Assembly (NCBI GenBank): GCA_946629635.1
Contig: CAMOYA010000001.1
Location: forward strand, 1 to 64,000
Reading direction: 5' to 3'
Source: an uncultured Clostridia bacterium
GTDB taxonomy: Bacteria; Bacillota; Clostridia; Christensenellales; Aristaeellaceae
Length of the DNA: 64,000 bases
Each line of letters begins with the position of its first letter. The first letter of the stretch is position 1. This document shows positions 1 through 7,573 of the stretch, piece by piece. The position numbers and the translations under genes are program-made. A model generated the notes under the pieces. The model had not been told where the DNA came from. It was given only the letters and a program-made list of their open reading frames with translations, and did not search any database.

Positions 1-54
1 TAAGGCGAAGGTCTGCAAAACCTTTATTCTCCAGTTCGAATCTGGATGGCACCT
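1..54 (+). tRNA. tRNA-Cys (GCA), 5' end cut off by the window
   Basis: The 3' part of a tRNA is present. The anticodon stem is 8-12 with 20-24, enclosing a seven-base loop at 13-19 that carries GCA at 15-17. The T arm is 30-34 with 42-46 around a TTCGAAT loop, and the 3' acceptor strand is 47-53 with discriminator T54. GCA reads cysteine codons. CCA is not encoded. The D arm and 5' acceptor strand lie outside the window. Confidence 0.9.
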
Positions 55-60
55 CGCCTT

Positions 61-87
61 GAATCGCTGAGAAGCGATTCTTTTTTT
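61..87 (+). terminator. Intrinsic terminator after tRNA-Cys
   Basis: An eight-pair perfect stem (61-68 with 73-80) closes a GAGA loop and is followed by seven T residues at 81-87. It sits seven bases after the tRNA 3' end, so it ends the tRNA transcript. Confidence 0.9.
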
Positions 88-107
88 ACATTTTTTTCAA
101 AAATACA

Positions 108-136
108 TGTACAAATAAAAAACAGCATGATATAAT
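108..136 (+). promoter_or_regulatory. Sigma-A type promoter for the zinc-ribbon gene
   Basis: TATAAT at 131-136 is preceded by an extended -10 TG and, 17 bases upstream, by TGTACA (four of six matches to the -35 consensus) at 108-113. It implies a transcript starting near 143 with a 5' UTR of about 135 nt. Confidence 0.7.
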
Positions 137-177
137 GATTGAGTAAGCCCAACCCCTGGTCGTTACTGCTGCGGTTC

Positions 178-269
178 ACTTCCTCCATGGTTTGTTTATC
201 ATAACCATTGTCTGGAACGGGGCACGATTCATCACCAATGGTATGGGTAAACAAACATTTTTGAGGAGG
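178..269 (+). promoter_or_regulatory. Structured 5' UTR that can mask the ribosome site
   Basis: The outer stem pairs GTTTGTTTA (190-198) with TAAACAAAC (248-256). The inner stem pairs ACCATTG (204-210) with CAATGGT (236-242). Just outside the hairpin, CCTCC (182-186) is the exact complement of the Shine-Dalgarno GGAGG (265-269), so folding brings an anti-Shine-Dalgarno next to the ribosome site. This suggests translational control by temperature, a ligand or a protein. The pairing is seen in the sequence; the regulation is inferred. Confidence 0.5.
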
Positions 270-277
270 TTTTTCCC

Positions 278-568
278 ATGTACGAAGACAAGACTCTGAC
301 CTGCCGTGACTGCGGCAACGAATTCGTTTTCTCTGCCAGCGAGCAGGAATTCTTCGCCCAGAAGGGTTTCCAGAATGAGCCCAGCCGCTGCCCGGCCTGC
401 CGTGCGGCCCGTCGTGCTCAGAATGGCAACGGAGGCGCTCCCCGCCAGATGTACACCGTGATCTGCGATGGCTGCGGCTGTGAGACCCAGGTGCCCTTCC
501 AGCCCCGTGGAGATCGTCCCGTGTACTGCCGCGAGTGCTTCGAAGCGCAGCGTCAGCCCCGTTATTGA
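278..568 (+). CDS. Small zinc-ribbon protein (zf-trcl / CxxC-x17-CxxC type)
   Basis: This 96-residue protein has four CxxC-type knuckles. The first pair (near residues 10-13 and 38-41) matches the probable zinc-binding (zf-trcl) layout. The second pair, near residues 64-67 and 83-86, is separated by about 17 residues as in the CxxC-x17-CxxC family. It very likely binds two structural zinc ions and is cytoplasmic, since no signal peptide is visible. The family has no established function; nucleic-acid or ribosome association is a guess from its basic, small form. A strong GAGGAGG ribosome site lies eight bases upstream. It is monocistronic between its own promoter and terminator, behind an unusually structured leader. 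Confidence 0.85.
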   Translation: MYEDKTLTCRDCGNEFVFSASEQEFFAQKGFQNEPSRCPACRAARRAQNGNGGAPRQMYTVICDGCGCETQVPFQPRGDRPVYCRECFEAQRQPRY

Positions 569-581
569 TTTAAAACGGATC

Positions 582-609
582 AAAAAAACCGCCGCAGGGC
601 GGTTTTTTT
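582..609. terminator. Bidirectional terminator between convergent genes
   Basis: The stem ACCGCC/GGCGGT (588-593 with 598-603) is flanked by seven A residues on the left and seven T residues on the right. It can therefore end transcription of both the zinc-ribbon gene (plus) and the phosphohexomutase gene (minus). Confidence 0.9.
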
Positions 610-619
610 GTGCGCTGTT

Positions 620-2278
620 TTACTCACACAGCTGACGGACAGAGGTTTCCAGCCCGTCCAGGATCTTTTCTGCGGACGCCTGATCCTCTCCGCGGGCAAA
701 CAGGTAGGCCTTGAGCTTGGGCTCCGTTCCGGAGGGCCGTACGATGAATTTCAGACCGCTGCGCAGGCGGAACTCGAGCACATCGCTCTTCGGAAGACCG
801 GTTTCATCCTTCAGATAATCGGTGCGGGATGCGGTTTCCCGATCAGCCGGCACGATCTGATCCAGCGGGCCGCGGAGCCTGGCCATGATGGAGTCCATCT
901 GCCTTGCACCGTTCTCACCCTCATATTCGAATGTCAGGAGCCGCTGGGCAAAGAAACCGAATTCGGTCCGCAGCTCATCGAGCCGATCCAGGAGTGTTTT
1001 GCCTTCGGATTTGAGCTGAGCGGCCAGATCGCACAGGAGGAGAGCGGCGTTGACTGCATCCTTGTCCCGGACATCGGTGCCTGAAAGATAGCCGTAGCTT
1101 TCCTCAAAGCCGAAAAGGAATGAATCCTTCCGCCCTTCCTTTTCCAGCAGACCGATCTGTTCGCCGATAAACTTGAATCCGGTCAGCACATTGCGCAGCT
1201 CGATATGATACTTTTCACAGATGGCGGCAGCCATGTCGGTGGAAACGATGGTCTTGACAACGACACGGTTTTCTTTTGCGGAATCGGGAAGGGAACGGCA
1301 AAGGTAATCCAGCATCAGGATACCCATATCGTTGCCGCTGATCAGCTCCACATGATCTCCCTTCCGCACGCCGGCCCCCATCCGGTCGCAGTCCGGATCC
1401 GTGGCGAAACAGAGATCCGCTCCCGTTTCCAGCGTCGTCCGGATGGCGAGCTGCATGGCTTCCCGGATCTCCGGGTTCGGGTAGGGACAGGTGGGGAAAT
1501 GCCCGTCCGGCAGCTCCTGCTCGGGAACCACGGTGACACGGATATTTCCCATCCGTTTCATGATTTCGCGGACCGGGATATTGCCCGTGCCGTTCAGCGG
1601 AGAATAGACCAGCCGGAGCGGCGTGTCACAGGGACGGACACGAAGCTTCCACACGGCCTGATAGTATGCTTCAATGACGTCATCGCTGATCCAGGAGATC
1701 ATGCCGGAAGAAAGGTATTCATCAAATTCCGGCAGGCGATCCACCAGGACAGGCTCCTGACTGATTTTGTCCAGAATGCGCTGCGCTGCGTCCAGCGTGA
1801 TCTGGCATCCGTCAGCCCCATATACCTTGTAGCCGTTGAATCTGGAAGGGTTATGGGAAGCCGTGATCATGATGCCGGCGGAAGATGCCAGATGACGGAC
1901 GGCGAAGGAAAGCATCGGCGTCGGCTGGAGCCGTGGGTAAAGATGAACGCGGATTCCCATGGAAGCCAGCACGGCGGCAGAAAGCCGGGCGAAATCCTCG
2001 CTGTGAATCCGGCTGTCAAAACTGATGGCGCAGGAAGGCGCGGGGAACGCTTCCAGCAGATATCTTCCAAGTCCCCGGGTCGCCTTGGCCACGGTGAACA
2101 GGTTCATCCGGTTGGTGCCGGCACCCAGCACGCCGCGAAGGCCGCCTGTGCCAAACGCCAGGTCACGCCAGAAGCTGTCGTTCATCTGCTCCGGGTTCAT
2201 GAGCCTCAGATCCTGCAGCAGTTCCTCCGGCATGGCGGGACAGGAAAGCCATGCCCGATGCATATCCTGGATACTCAA
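620..2278 (-). CDS. pgcA: Phospho-sugar mutase (alpha-phosphoglucomutase / phosphomannomutase family)
   Basis: This 552-residue alpha-D-phosphohexomutase should interconvert hexose 1- and 6-phosphates, feeding nucleotide sugars for wall polymers and glycolipids. The phosphoserine loop TASHNP lies near residue 138. The metal-binding DPDCDRMG stretch and the C-terminal phosphate-binding RPSGTEPKLKAY motif are intact. Length matches the long PgcA-type branch of Firmicutes (about 550-580) rather than the 450-500 residue PMM/PGM branch also present at 49872-51383. The start is TTG at 2278, nine bases after AAGGAGG. The symbol is by family resemblance; substrate preference cannot be read from sequence. 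Confidence 0.88.
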   Translation of the reverse strand: MSIQDMHRAWLSCPAMPEELLQDLRLMNPEQMNDSFWRDLAFGTGGLRGVLGAGTNRMNLFTVAKATRGLGRYLLEAFPAPSCAISFDSRIHSEDFARLSAAVLASMGIRVHLYPRLQPTPMLSFAVRHLASSAGIMITASHNPSRFNGYKVYGADGCQITLDAAQRILDKISQEPVLVDRLPEFDEYLSSGMISWISDDVIEAYYQAVWKLRVRPCDTPLRLVYSPLNGTGNIPVREIMKRMGNIRVTVVPEQELPDGHFPTCPYPNPEIREAMQLAIRTTLETGADLCFATDPDCDRMGAGVRKGDHVELISGNDMGILMLDYLCRSLPDSAKENRVVVKTIVSTDMAAAICEKYHIELRNVLTGFKFIGEQIGLLEKEGRKDSFLFGFEESYGYLSGTDVRDKDAVNAALLLCDLAAQLKSEGKTLLDRLDELRTEFGFFAQRLLTFEYEGENGARQMDSIMARLRGPLDQIVPADRETASRTDYLKDETGLPKSDVLEFRLRSGLKFIVRPSGTEPKLKAYLFARGEDQASAEKILDGLETSVRQLCE

Positions 2279-2295
2279 AGTGATCTTCCTCCTTC

Positions 2296-2321
2296 AAAAA
2301 AAGCGCCCCGGAATCGGGCGC
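2296..2321 (-). terminator. Intrinsic terminator of the 175-aa gene
   Basis: On the minus strand the stem GCGCCC/GGGCGC (2321-2316 with 2308-2303) is followed by a T run at 2302-2296. It separates the hypothetical gene at 2336-2863 from the mutase gene downstream. Confidence 0.85.
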
Positions 2322-2335
2322 GCAGAATCAAATGA

Positions 2336-2863
2336 TTATATGGCACTTTGCTGCCCGGTCGAATAGGTGGGATTCTTCCGGAAGGGCTGAATCCGCTGCG
2401 GATCCCACTGAAAACCGTCCAGCGTCAGCCGTATGCCGATTTCAGCAAACAGATTGGCAACATCTTCAAACAGAACATACAGGTGACGGGAGAAAAAACC
2501 GCCCTCCGAACCGGCCGGCTCCACAAGCAGATCGTTGATCCCCCAGATGCGGACGGGATCATATCCGTCAAACGCGAAGGAGGAGGCATACGGCGTGATG
2601 CCCGCGGAACGCAGATCCACCGGACACGCGGGAAGCCAGCTGCCGGCGTTGTGCAGCAGACTGTAAAAACAGTGCAGCACGCGGGAAGGGCAGGAAAAAC
2701 AGAGCTCATCCATAAAGGCACCGGTGACATCATATGTGCTGAAGGAGAGAACTCCGTTTTCATATAGAATGATGCAGAAACCGCCATCCGGAGCGCGCCG
2801 GTCGTTCATCAGGGGGCGAAACTGATACTGAAATACCGGTTTACAATTATACCCGGCAATCAT
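2336..2863 (-). CDS. Hypothetical protein, 175 aa
   Basis: I do not recognise this protein. It is soluble-looking, has no signal peptide or membrane segment, and is rich in aromatic residues and in short beta-like stretches; five of its six cysteines lie in the first two thirds. It is a single-gene unit: a near-consensus promoter lies about 37 bases upstream of the ATG and a terminator lies just downstream. That isolation and its own strong promoter argue that it is really expressed. No motif assigns a function. Confidence 0.6.
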   Translation of the reverse strand: MIAGYNCKPVFQYQFRPLMNDRRAPDGGFCIILYENGVLSFSTYDVTGAFMDELCFSCPSRVLHCFYSLLHNAGSWLPACPVDLRSAGITPYASSFAFDGYDPVRIWGINDLLVEPAGSEGGFFSRHLYVLFEDVANLFAEIGIRLTLDGFQWDPQRIQPFRKNPTYSTGQQSAI

Positions 2864-2899
2864 GAAAATCCCCCCTGACAGTTTTCAAATTCAAACTCA

Positions 2900-2928
2900 A
2901 TAATAACTATATATCAGTTGACTGTCAA
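2900..2928 (-). promoter_or_regulatory. Strong sigma-A promoter for the 175-aa gene
   Basis: On the minus strand TTGACA (2928-2923, a perfect -35) is followed after 17 bases by TATTAT (2905-2900). It drives the gene starting at 2863. Confidence 0.8.
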
Positions 2929-2951
2929 TGGGGATACACTACATCTTGTGG

Positions 2952-4103
2952 TCAAAATTGTGAACTTTTTGTAATAAATTGCATCAGCGCATCTCTGTTT
3001 TCGATGGGGGTGGTGGTGGGCCTTCCCAGATCGGACCTTGCGCCGCAGGCACAGCGGATCTCGAGCATCCGCGGTCCCGTCCCGGGCGTTTTTTTCCACT
3101 CATTCAGCGCTTCGGCAAGCGTATGCTCAGAATCAGCCTGCAGGACTTCGGTGTAGCCGGATGCGCATGCGAGCGCGCGGATGTTCAGTTTTCCGGAGCA
3201 GACCGGCATACCGCCCACGGTCTCATGGGCACCGTTATTGATCACGACATGATTGAAATTGGAAGGCCTCCGCCGGCCGATCAGCGGAAGGCTCCCCAGA
3301 TGCATCATCATGGCACCGTCACCGTCCAGACACCATACGGTTCGCTCCGGACATTCCTCGGCGATTCGCAGGGCGATCATGGAGGCATGCCCCATGGACC
3401 CGACGGTCAGGAAGTCCTGCTGATGGGAATGACCGGACTGTTCCCGAAGCTCAAAAATCTCGCGGGAAAGCTTTCCGGTCGTCGATACAATGACGTCTTT
3501 TTCGCCTGTAAAGGAGAGAAGAACTTCAGCCGCCTTTTCCCTTGAAAGCGAAAACCGGTTTGCATAAGACGGACTGCTGAGCGATTTCAGGGAGCCCTTC
3601 CGGGCAACGACTGCAACGCAGCGGCCGGCATCGAGGCAGGCTCTGAGCCTTTGGAAATCTGCCAGAAATGCTGCCTCCGTCGTTTCGGGGGAGAGCACTG
3701 CATACGGAATATCCATCAGCTCCAGCTGGCGAAGCGTAATCGCGCCCTGGGTGATGTGCTGCGGTTCGTCTTTCTGCCCGGGTTCTCCGCGCCAGCCGAT
3801 GACCAGCATCAGCGGAATCCCGTAAACCCCGGGATCCGTCAGCGATGCCAGCGGATTGATGGCGTTCCCCAGGCCGCTGTTCTGCATATAGCAGAGCGCG
3901 GGACGGCCAGTGGCGAGGTAATGTCCCGCACAAAGGGCGACAGCGCCTCCCTCGTTATGGGCGACGATATGCTCCTTTTGATCTGTCCCGTAGCGGGTGA
4001 AGAGTTCATTGCACAGACCGCTCAGATAGGAATCCGGAACGCCTGTAAAGAAATCAATTCCGGCCTCAAGACATGTATCCAGCAGAAATGATGCGAGCAT
4101 CAT
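2952..4103 (-). CDS. aepY: Phosphonopyruvate decarboxylase (thiamine-diphosphate enzyme)
   Basis: This 383-residue ThDP enzyme resembles phosphonopyruvate decarboxylase, which converts phosphonopyruvate to phosphonoacetaldehyde and so makes phosphonate synthesis irreversible. The N-terminal FFTGVPDSYL segment is typical of the Ppd/ComDE group. The C-terminal half carries the ThDP-Mg motif, GDG near residue 260 followed about 27 residues later by NN. Length fits the family (370-390). ATG codons at 4103 and 4100 are both possible, and GGAGG spacing favours 4100. No phosphoenolpyruvate mutase or transaminase gene lies beside it, which is unusual. Sulfopyruvate decarboxylase is the main alternative. 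A CapA-like gene lies 18 bases upstream on the same strand. Confidence 0.82.
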   Translation of the reverse strand: MMLASFLLDTCLEAGIDFFTGVPDSYLSGLCNELFTRYGTDQKEHIVAHNEGGAVALCAGHYLATGRPALCYMQNSGLGNAINPLASLTDPGVYGIPLMLVIGWRGEPGQKDEPQHITQGAITLRQLELMDIPYAVLSPETTEAAFLADFQRLRACLDAGRCVAVVARKGSLKSLSSPSYANRFSLSREKAAEVLLSFTGEKDVIVSTTGKLSREIFELREQSGHSHQQDFLTVGSMGHASMIALRIAEECPERTVWCLDGDGAMMMHLGSLPLIGRRRPSNFNHVVINNGAHETVGGMPVCSGKLNIRALACASGYTEVLQADSEHTLAEALNEWKKTPGTGPRMLEIRCACGARSDLGRPTTTPIENRDALMQFITKSSQF

Positions 4104-4121
4104 GCGCCTCCATCAACAGGA

Positions 4122-5264
4122 TTATTGAAATTCAAAGGGATAATCCACCAATGCGTATTCCAGATGCTTGCTGTTGTTTCGCAGAATCGTCAGAATCGAA
4201 TCCGTCTCCGATCCGACGGGAAATGGGGTCGGAATAAAATCATTCCGGTTTCGGGTGGATGAAATCCGGAAGGGGATAATCCGAAAATCCTTGTAGGAAA
4301 TGCTGCCCATCTTGATGCGATAACGGATCTGCAGCATGAACGCGGACATATCGGAAGGCTTGCTGTTCCCGGCAAAGCAGAAATTGCCCAGAGAATAGCA
4401 GATCAGTTTCCCGTTATACATTTCAATCGGCTGAATCCGATGGGGGTGATGGCCGACAATCAGATCGGCGCCGGCATCCACCGCCATCCGGCCGAGCCGG
4501 ATCTGGTTATCGGTGGTGATGTATCCCAGGGAAGGCTGCTCGCCGGTGGGCTCCCGGCCCCAGTGGAAGGAGACAATGACCAGCGGATAGTACTTCTTGG
4601 CTTCCTGAATATCATGCACCACTTTTTCCTCGAAGGTATCAAATCCGCCGAAGGGCTTTCCGTAGCGGTCGATACACAGATAGGAAAGCATCGCAATCCG
4701 GATGTCCTGAAACTCAAACACGCCGATCTCTTCGGAATTGGAATAGATCACGCCCGCTTCCCGCAGGGTGTTCTTCGTGTCCTCGTATCCTTCCTCGCCA
4801 TGATCCATGACATGATTGTTTTCCAGCGAAACGGCCTCGATGCTGTTGTCAGTGAGCAGGGAAACATAGGAAGGTGAAATACTGAACAGAAAGGAATTCC
4901 CTTTCTTGCTGTCCGGTACATACTTTGTATCGGTCAGCGTGCCTTCAAAATTGACCAGCGTCAGATCATCTGCGGCGAGGATATCCCGGACGTTCTGCAT
5001 GGTGAAATTGATATCTCCGTCGTGGGCATTGAGCTCGGGCGTAAAGATATCCTTCCGGTGATAATTATCCCCGCCGACCGTCAGATCTCCGGTGCAGGTG
5101 ATGGTCATGATGACGGCACCGTCATCGTCCAGCGTCAGCTTCGGACCGGATGCCTGGGGAACATATTCAATCAGATCCTCGATCTCCAGATCGTCATCCT
5201 CTGCAAACGCACAGGTACAAATCAAAAGGAAAAGAAGAAAAATGGAAAGGGTTCTGCGAAGCAT
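4122..5264 (-). CDS. CapA-family secreted metallophosphatase-like protein
   Basis: This 380-residue protein has a clear signal peptide (about 21 residues, ending AFA before an acidic stretch), so it is exported. The mature part matches the PGA_cap/CapA fold, a calcineurin-like domain. NFEGTLTD, NNHVMDHGEEG and GHHPHRIQPIE carry the family's metal-ligand Asn and His residues. CapA proteins act in poly-gamma-glutamate export or retention, but many stand-alone homologues have no known substrate. No capB or capC is nearby, so a capsule role is not supported here. It lies between the decarboxylase (18 bases downstream) and the aminotransferase (24 bases upstream), possibly as one transcript. Confidence 0.8.
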   Translation of the reverse strand: MLRRTLSIFLLFLLICTCAFAEDDDLEIEDLIEYVPQASGPKLTLDDDGAVIMTITCTGDLTVGGDNYHRKDIFTPELNAHDGDINFTMQNVRDILAADDLTLVNFEGTLTDTKYVPDSKKGNSFLFSISPSYVSLLTDNSIEAVSLENNHVMDHGEEGYEDTKNTLREAGVIYSNSEEIGVFEFQDIRIAMLSYLCIDRYGKPFGGFDTFEEKVVHDIQEAKKYYPLVIVSFHWGREPTGEQPSLGYITTDNQIRLGRMAVDAGADLIVGHHPHRIQPIEMYNGKLICYSLGNFCFAGNSKPSDMSAFMLQIRYRIKMGSISYKDFRIIPFRISSTRNRNDFIPTPFPVGSETDSILTILRNNSKHLEYALVDYPFEFQ

Positions 5265-5288
5265 GAAAGATCCTCCGATTATCAGTCA

Positions 5289-6470
5289 TCAGCGGCAGGA
5301 GGCGACGAAATCCGCCATTCGGTCGAGCGCGATATTCAGCTTATCGATCGCGGTTGCGTAGCAGCAGCGGATGTTGCCTTCGCCGCAGGGGCCGAAAGCC
5401 GTGCCCGGCACGGCTGCAATGCTTTTTTCCTTCAGAAGGCGGGAACAGAATTCCTCACTGGACAGCCCCGTTGAACGGATGGAAGGGAATACATAGAACG
5501 CGCCGAATGGCTCAAAACAGTGAAGCCCCATTTCCCGGAAGGCATGCACCATCAGCCTGCGGCGCCGGTCGTAGCTGTCCCGCATCCGGGAGACTTCTTC
5601 ATAATTGTTTTCACGGCCGGAGCGCAGGGCGGCCGCTGCAGCCACCTGCCCCTGACGCGGTGCACACATAATACTGTACTGGTGAATTTTGTTCATGATG
5701 CCGATGATCTCCGCCGCACCGCAGGCGTATCCCACACGCCAGCCGGTCATGGCGAAGGACTTGCTGAAGCCGTTGATGGTCAGCGTTCTGTCATACATGT
5801 CCGGAATGGAAGCAAAAGAGACATGCGTGCGCCCGTCATACATCAGCTCCGAATAGATTTCATCCGAGATTACAAACAGATCATGCCGCCGGACGACATC
5901 CGCAACCGCTTCCAGATCCGATTTTTCCATAATTCCGCCGGTCGGATTGTTCGGATAGGGAAGGATCAGCAGTTTGGTTCTGGGCGTAATGACTTTTTCC
6001 AGATTTTCGGCCTTCAGACGGAACTCATCCTTTTCCAGGGTTTCAACGCCGATGGGCGTTCCTCCGGCGAAAATAACGCCGGGCGAATAGGAAACATAAC
6101 TGGGCTCCGGAACCAGCACCTCATCACCGGGGGAAAGCATGGCGCGCAGCGCCAGATCAATCGCTTCGGACGCGCCGATGGTGACCAGAATCTGCGTATT
6201 CGGGTCATATGAAATGTGATATCGCCCGGAAAGATAGATGGAAATCTCCTGGCGCAGCTCCAGCAGGCCGCGGTTGGCGGTATACTGCGTTTCTCCGTCC
6301 AGAATCGAATCCACCGCCACGGACCGGATGGAGTAAGGCGTTTTGAAATCCGGCTCGCCGACGCCCAGGGAGATGGTATCCTTCATGTTGGCAGCCAGGT
6401 CGAAGAAACGGCGGATTCCGCTGGGCGGAACAGCCGCAATTCTTTCGTTCAGAAACCGGTCATAATTCAC
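5289..6470 (-). CDS. alaT: Class I/II pyridoxal-phosphate aminotransferase (alanine-type)
   Basis: This 393-residue fold-type I aminotransferase has the Schiff-base lysine in GFSKSFAMTGWR (about residue 235). It also has the PNNPTGG motif, the SDEIYSEL segment holding the PLP-ring Asp/Tyr, and a C-terminal arginine region. It starts with GTG at 6470, whose GTGA overlaps the stop of the upstream Lrp/AsnC gene. This regulator-aminotransferase pairing matches Bacillus alaR-alaT (yugG-yugH), which makes alanine from pyruvate and glutamate. The symbol rests on that context; aspartate or other amino acids remain possible substrates. Confidence 0.82.
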   Translation of the reverse strand: MNYDRFLNERIAAVPPSGIRRFFDLAANMKDTISLGVGEPDFKTPYSIRSVAVDSILDGETQYTANRGLLELRQEISIYLSGRYHISYDPNTQILVTIGASEAIDLALRAMLSPGDEVLVPEPSYVSYSPGVIFAGGTPIGVETLEKDEFRLKAENLEKVITPRTKLLILPYPNNPTGGIMEKSDLEAVADVVRRHDLFVISDEIYSELMYDGRTHVSFASIPDMYDRTLTINGFSKSFAMTGWRVGYACGAAEIIGIMNKIHQYSIMCAPRQGQVAAAAALRSGRENNYEEVSRMRDSYDRRRRLMVHAFREMGLHCFEPFGAFYVFPSIRSTGLSSEEFCSRLLKEKSIAAVPGTAFGPCGEGNIRCCYATAIDKLNIALDRMADFVASCR

Positions 6471-6958
6471 GGTGAGATCACCAGCCTGTGATCAGATTCG
6501 CCCGAATCGAAAATGACGCCTTCTTCCTTATAACGTTTGAGAACGAAGCTGGTGGAGGTCCCAGTGACATTCTCCAGCGGAGAAAGCTTTCCGGATACGA
6601 AGCCGGCCAGTTCCTTCAGCGTCCTGGCTTCAACCAGCACGAGCAGGTCATAGGATCCGGACATCAGAAAAACGCTCTTGACTTCGTCAAAGCAGTAAAT
6701 TCTCCGGGCGATTGCATCAAATCCCATATCCCGCTGCGGGGTGACGCGGACTTCGATAATGGCCTCCACCCGTTCCCGGTCTGTCAGATCCCAGTTGATC
6801 ATCGGCGCGTAGCGCAGAATGACCCGGCGCTTTTCGAGATCGTCAATCGTTGCAGCAACCTCTTCCATGGTTGCGCCGGTCATGGCGGACAGCTTTTCAA
6901 GCGGAAGGCGGCAGTCTTCCTTCAGCAGATCCAGCAGGGAAGTTTCCAGCTTTGTCAT
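6467..6958 (-). CDS. Lrp/AsnC-family transcriptional regulator
   Basis: The protein is about 163 residues long. An N-terminal winged helix-turn-helix (KLSAMTGATMEEVAATIDDLE region, residues about 20-45) is followed by the RAM/ACT-like effector domain that senses amino acids and drives oligomer formation. I take ATG at 6958 as the start; GTG 6967 and TTG 6964 lie too close to the GGAGG at 6970-6974. Its stop overlaps the aminotransferase start, so the two are co-translated. It probably controls this operon in response to alanine or a related amino acid, as AlaR does; that is inference. Confidence 0.85.
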   Translation of the reverse strand: MTKLETSLLDLLKEDCRLPLEKLSAMTGATMEEVAATIDDLEKRRVILRYAPMINWDLTDRERVEAIIEVRVTPQRDMGFDAIARRIYCFDEVKSVFLMSGSYDLLVLVEARTLKELAGFVSGKLSPLENVTGTSTSFVLKRYKEEGVIFDSGESDHRLVISP

Positions 6959-6992
6959 GAACAACACTTCCTCCGTATATATAATCCTTTAT

Positions 6993-7021
6993 ATTTTACA
7001 TCATAAAGAGCCGGGTGACAA
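6993..7021 (-). promoter_or_regulatory. Promoter for the Lrp-aminotransferase operon
   Basis: On the minus strand TTGTCA (7021-7016) and TAAAAT (6998-6993) are separated by 17 bases. The -35 borders the terminator of tRNA-Pro, so the two transcription units abut. Confidence 0.6.
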
Positions 7022-7055
7022 TAAAAATCCGTTGAGCGATGAAACTCAACGGATT
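7022..7055 (-). terminator. Intrinsic terminator after tRNA-Pro
   Basis: On the minus strand an 11-pair stem (7055-7045 with 7037-7027) closes an eight-base loop. A T-rich tract at 7026-7022 follows. It starts a few bases after the tRNA-Pro 3' end. Confidence 0.85.
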
Positions 7056-7058
7056 ATG

Positions 7059-7132
7059 TCTGGGTGAGAAGATTCGAACTTCCGGCCTCTTGAACCCCAT
7101 TCAAGCACGCTACCAAACTGCGCCACACCCAG
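7059..7132 (-). tRNA. tRNA-Pro (GGG)
   Basis: This is a complete 74-nt cloverleaf on the minus strand. The acceptor stem is 7132-7126 with 7066-7060, the discriminator A corresponds to 7059, and the T loop is TTCGAAT. The anticodon loop (7100-7094) carries GGG at 7098-7096, reading CCC and CCU proline codons. The leading C:G pair is usual for proline tRNAs. CCA is not encoded. Confidence 0.95.
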
Positions 7133-7163
7133 ATATCATCAGGTGCTCCTGACAACAAAAGGT

Positions 7164-7192
7164 ATAATATCACAACTGACCATCAATGTCAA
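7164..7192 (-). promoter_or_regulatory. Strong promoter for tRNA-Pro
   Basis: On the minus strand a perfect TTGACA (7192-7187) is followed after 17 bases by TATTAT (7169-7164), an extended -10 preceded by TG. It fires about 30 bases upstream of the tRNA. Confidence 0.85.
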
Positions 7193-7237
7193 ATGGAATT
7201 TTTGACAGTTTGATTCTTCCGACGGTCATCCGAAATG

Positions 7238-7573
7238 TCAGGGAGAGCCTTCCGGGGAAAGGTCGGACGGGGACAGCACCTGAATCTCCGCTTCCAGGGC
7301 GGCAATATCTTCCTTCAGTTCAGCAGATCTTTCCTGTGATTCCTGCAATGTCAGCTCCATGTCCCGCAGCTGTTCCGTCGCCGCTTTCAGCTCCTCCTGC
7401 ATGCTTTCCTTCAGGGAGGCGGTTTCCTTCCAGGATGCCATGGAATCCGCAAGTTCGCGATTGACGGCATTCAGCTCCTGCCGGAGTGCGGAATACCGAA
7501 GGATCAGGAAACAGGCAGTGATCAGGGCCAGGCAGCAGACGACGGACAGAACCCAAATGATGCGCTTATTCAT
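7238..7573 (-). CDS. Small bitopic coiled-coil membrane protein (second of pair)
   Basis: This 111-residue protein has four N-terminal residues, one membrane segment (about residues 5-26), then a long heptad-rich Glu/Leu/Ala coiled coil (about 30-98) predicted outside the cell. It is the last gene of the shape operon and overlaps the preceding coiled-coil gene by 8 bases, so translation is coupled. Size and topology resemble FtsL, FtsB and DivIC, which link polymerase-transpeptidase pairs in division. There is no sequence signature proving homology. A role with RodA/PBP2 is inferred from position only. Confidence 0.65.
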   Translation of the reverse strand: MNKRIIWVLSVVCCLALITACFLILRYSALRQELNAVNRELADSMASWKETASLKESMQEELKAATEQLRDMELTLQESQERSAELKEDIAALEAEIQVLSPSDLSPEGSP

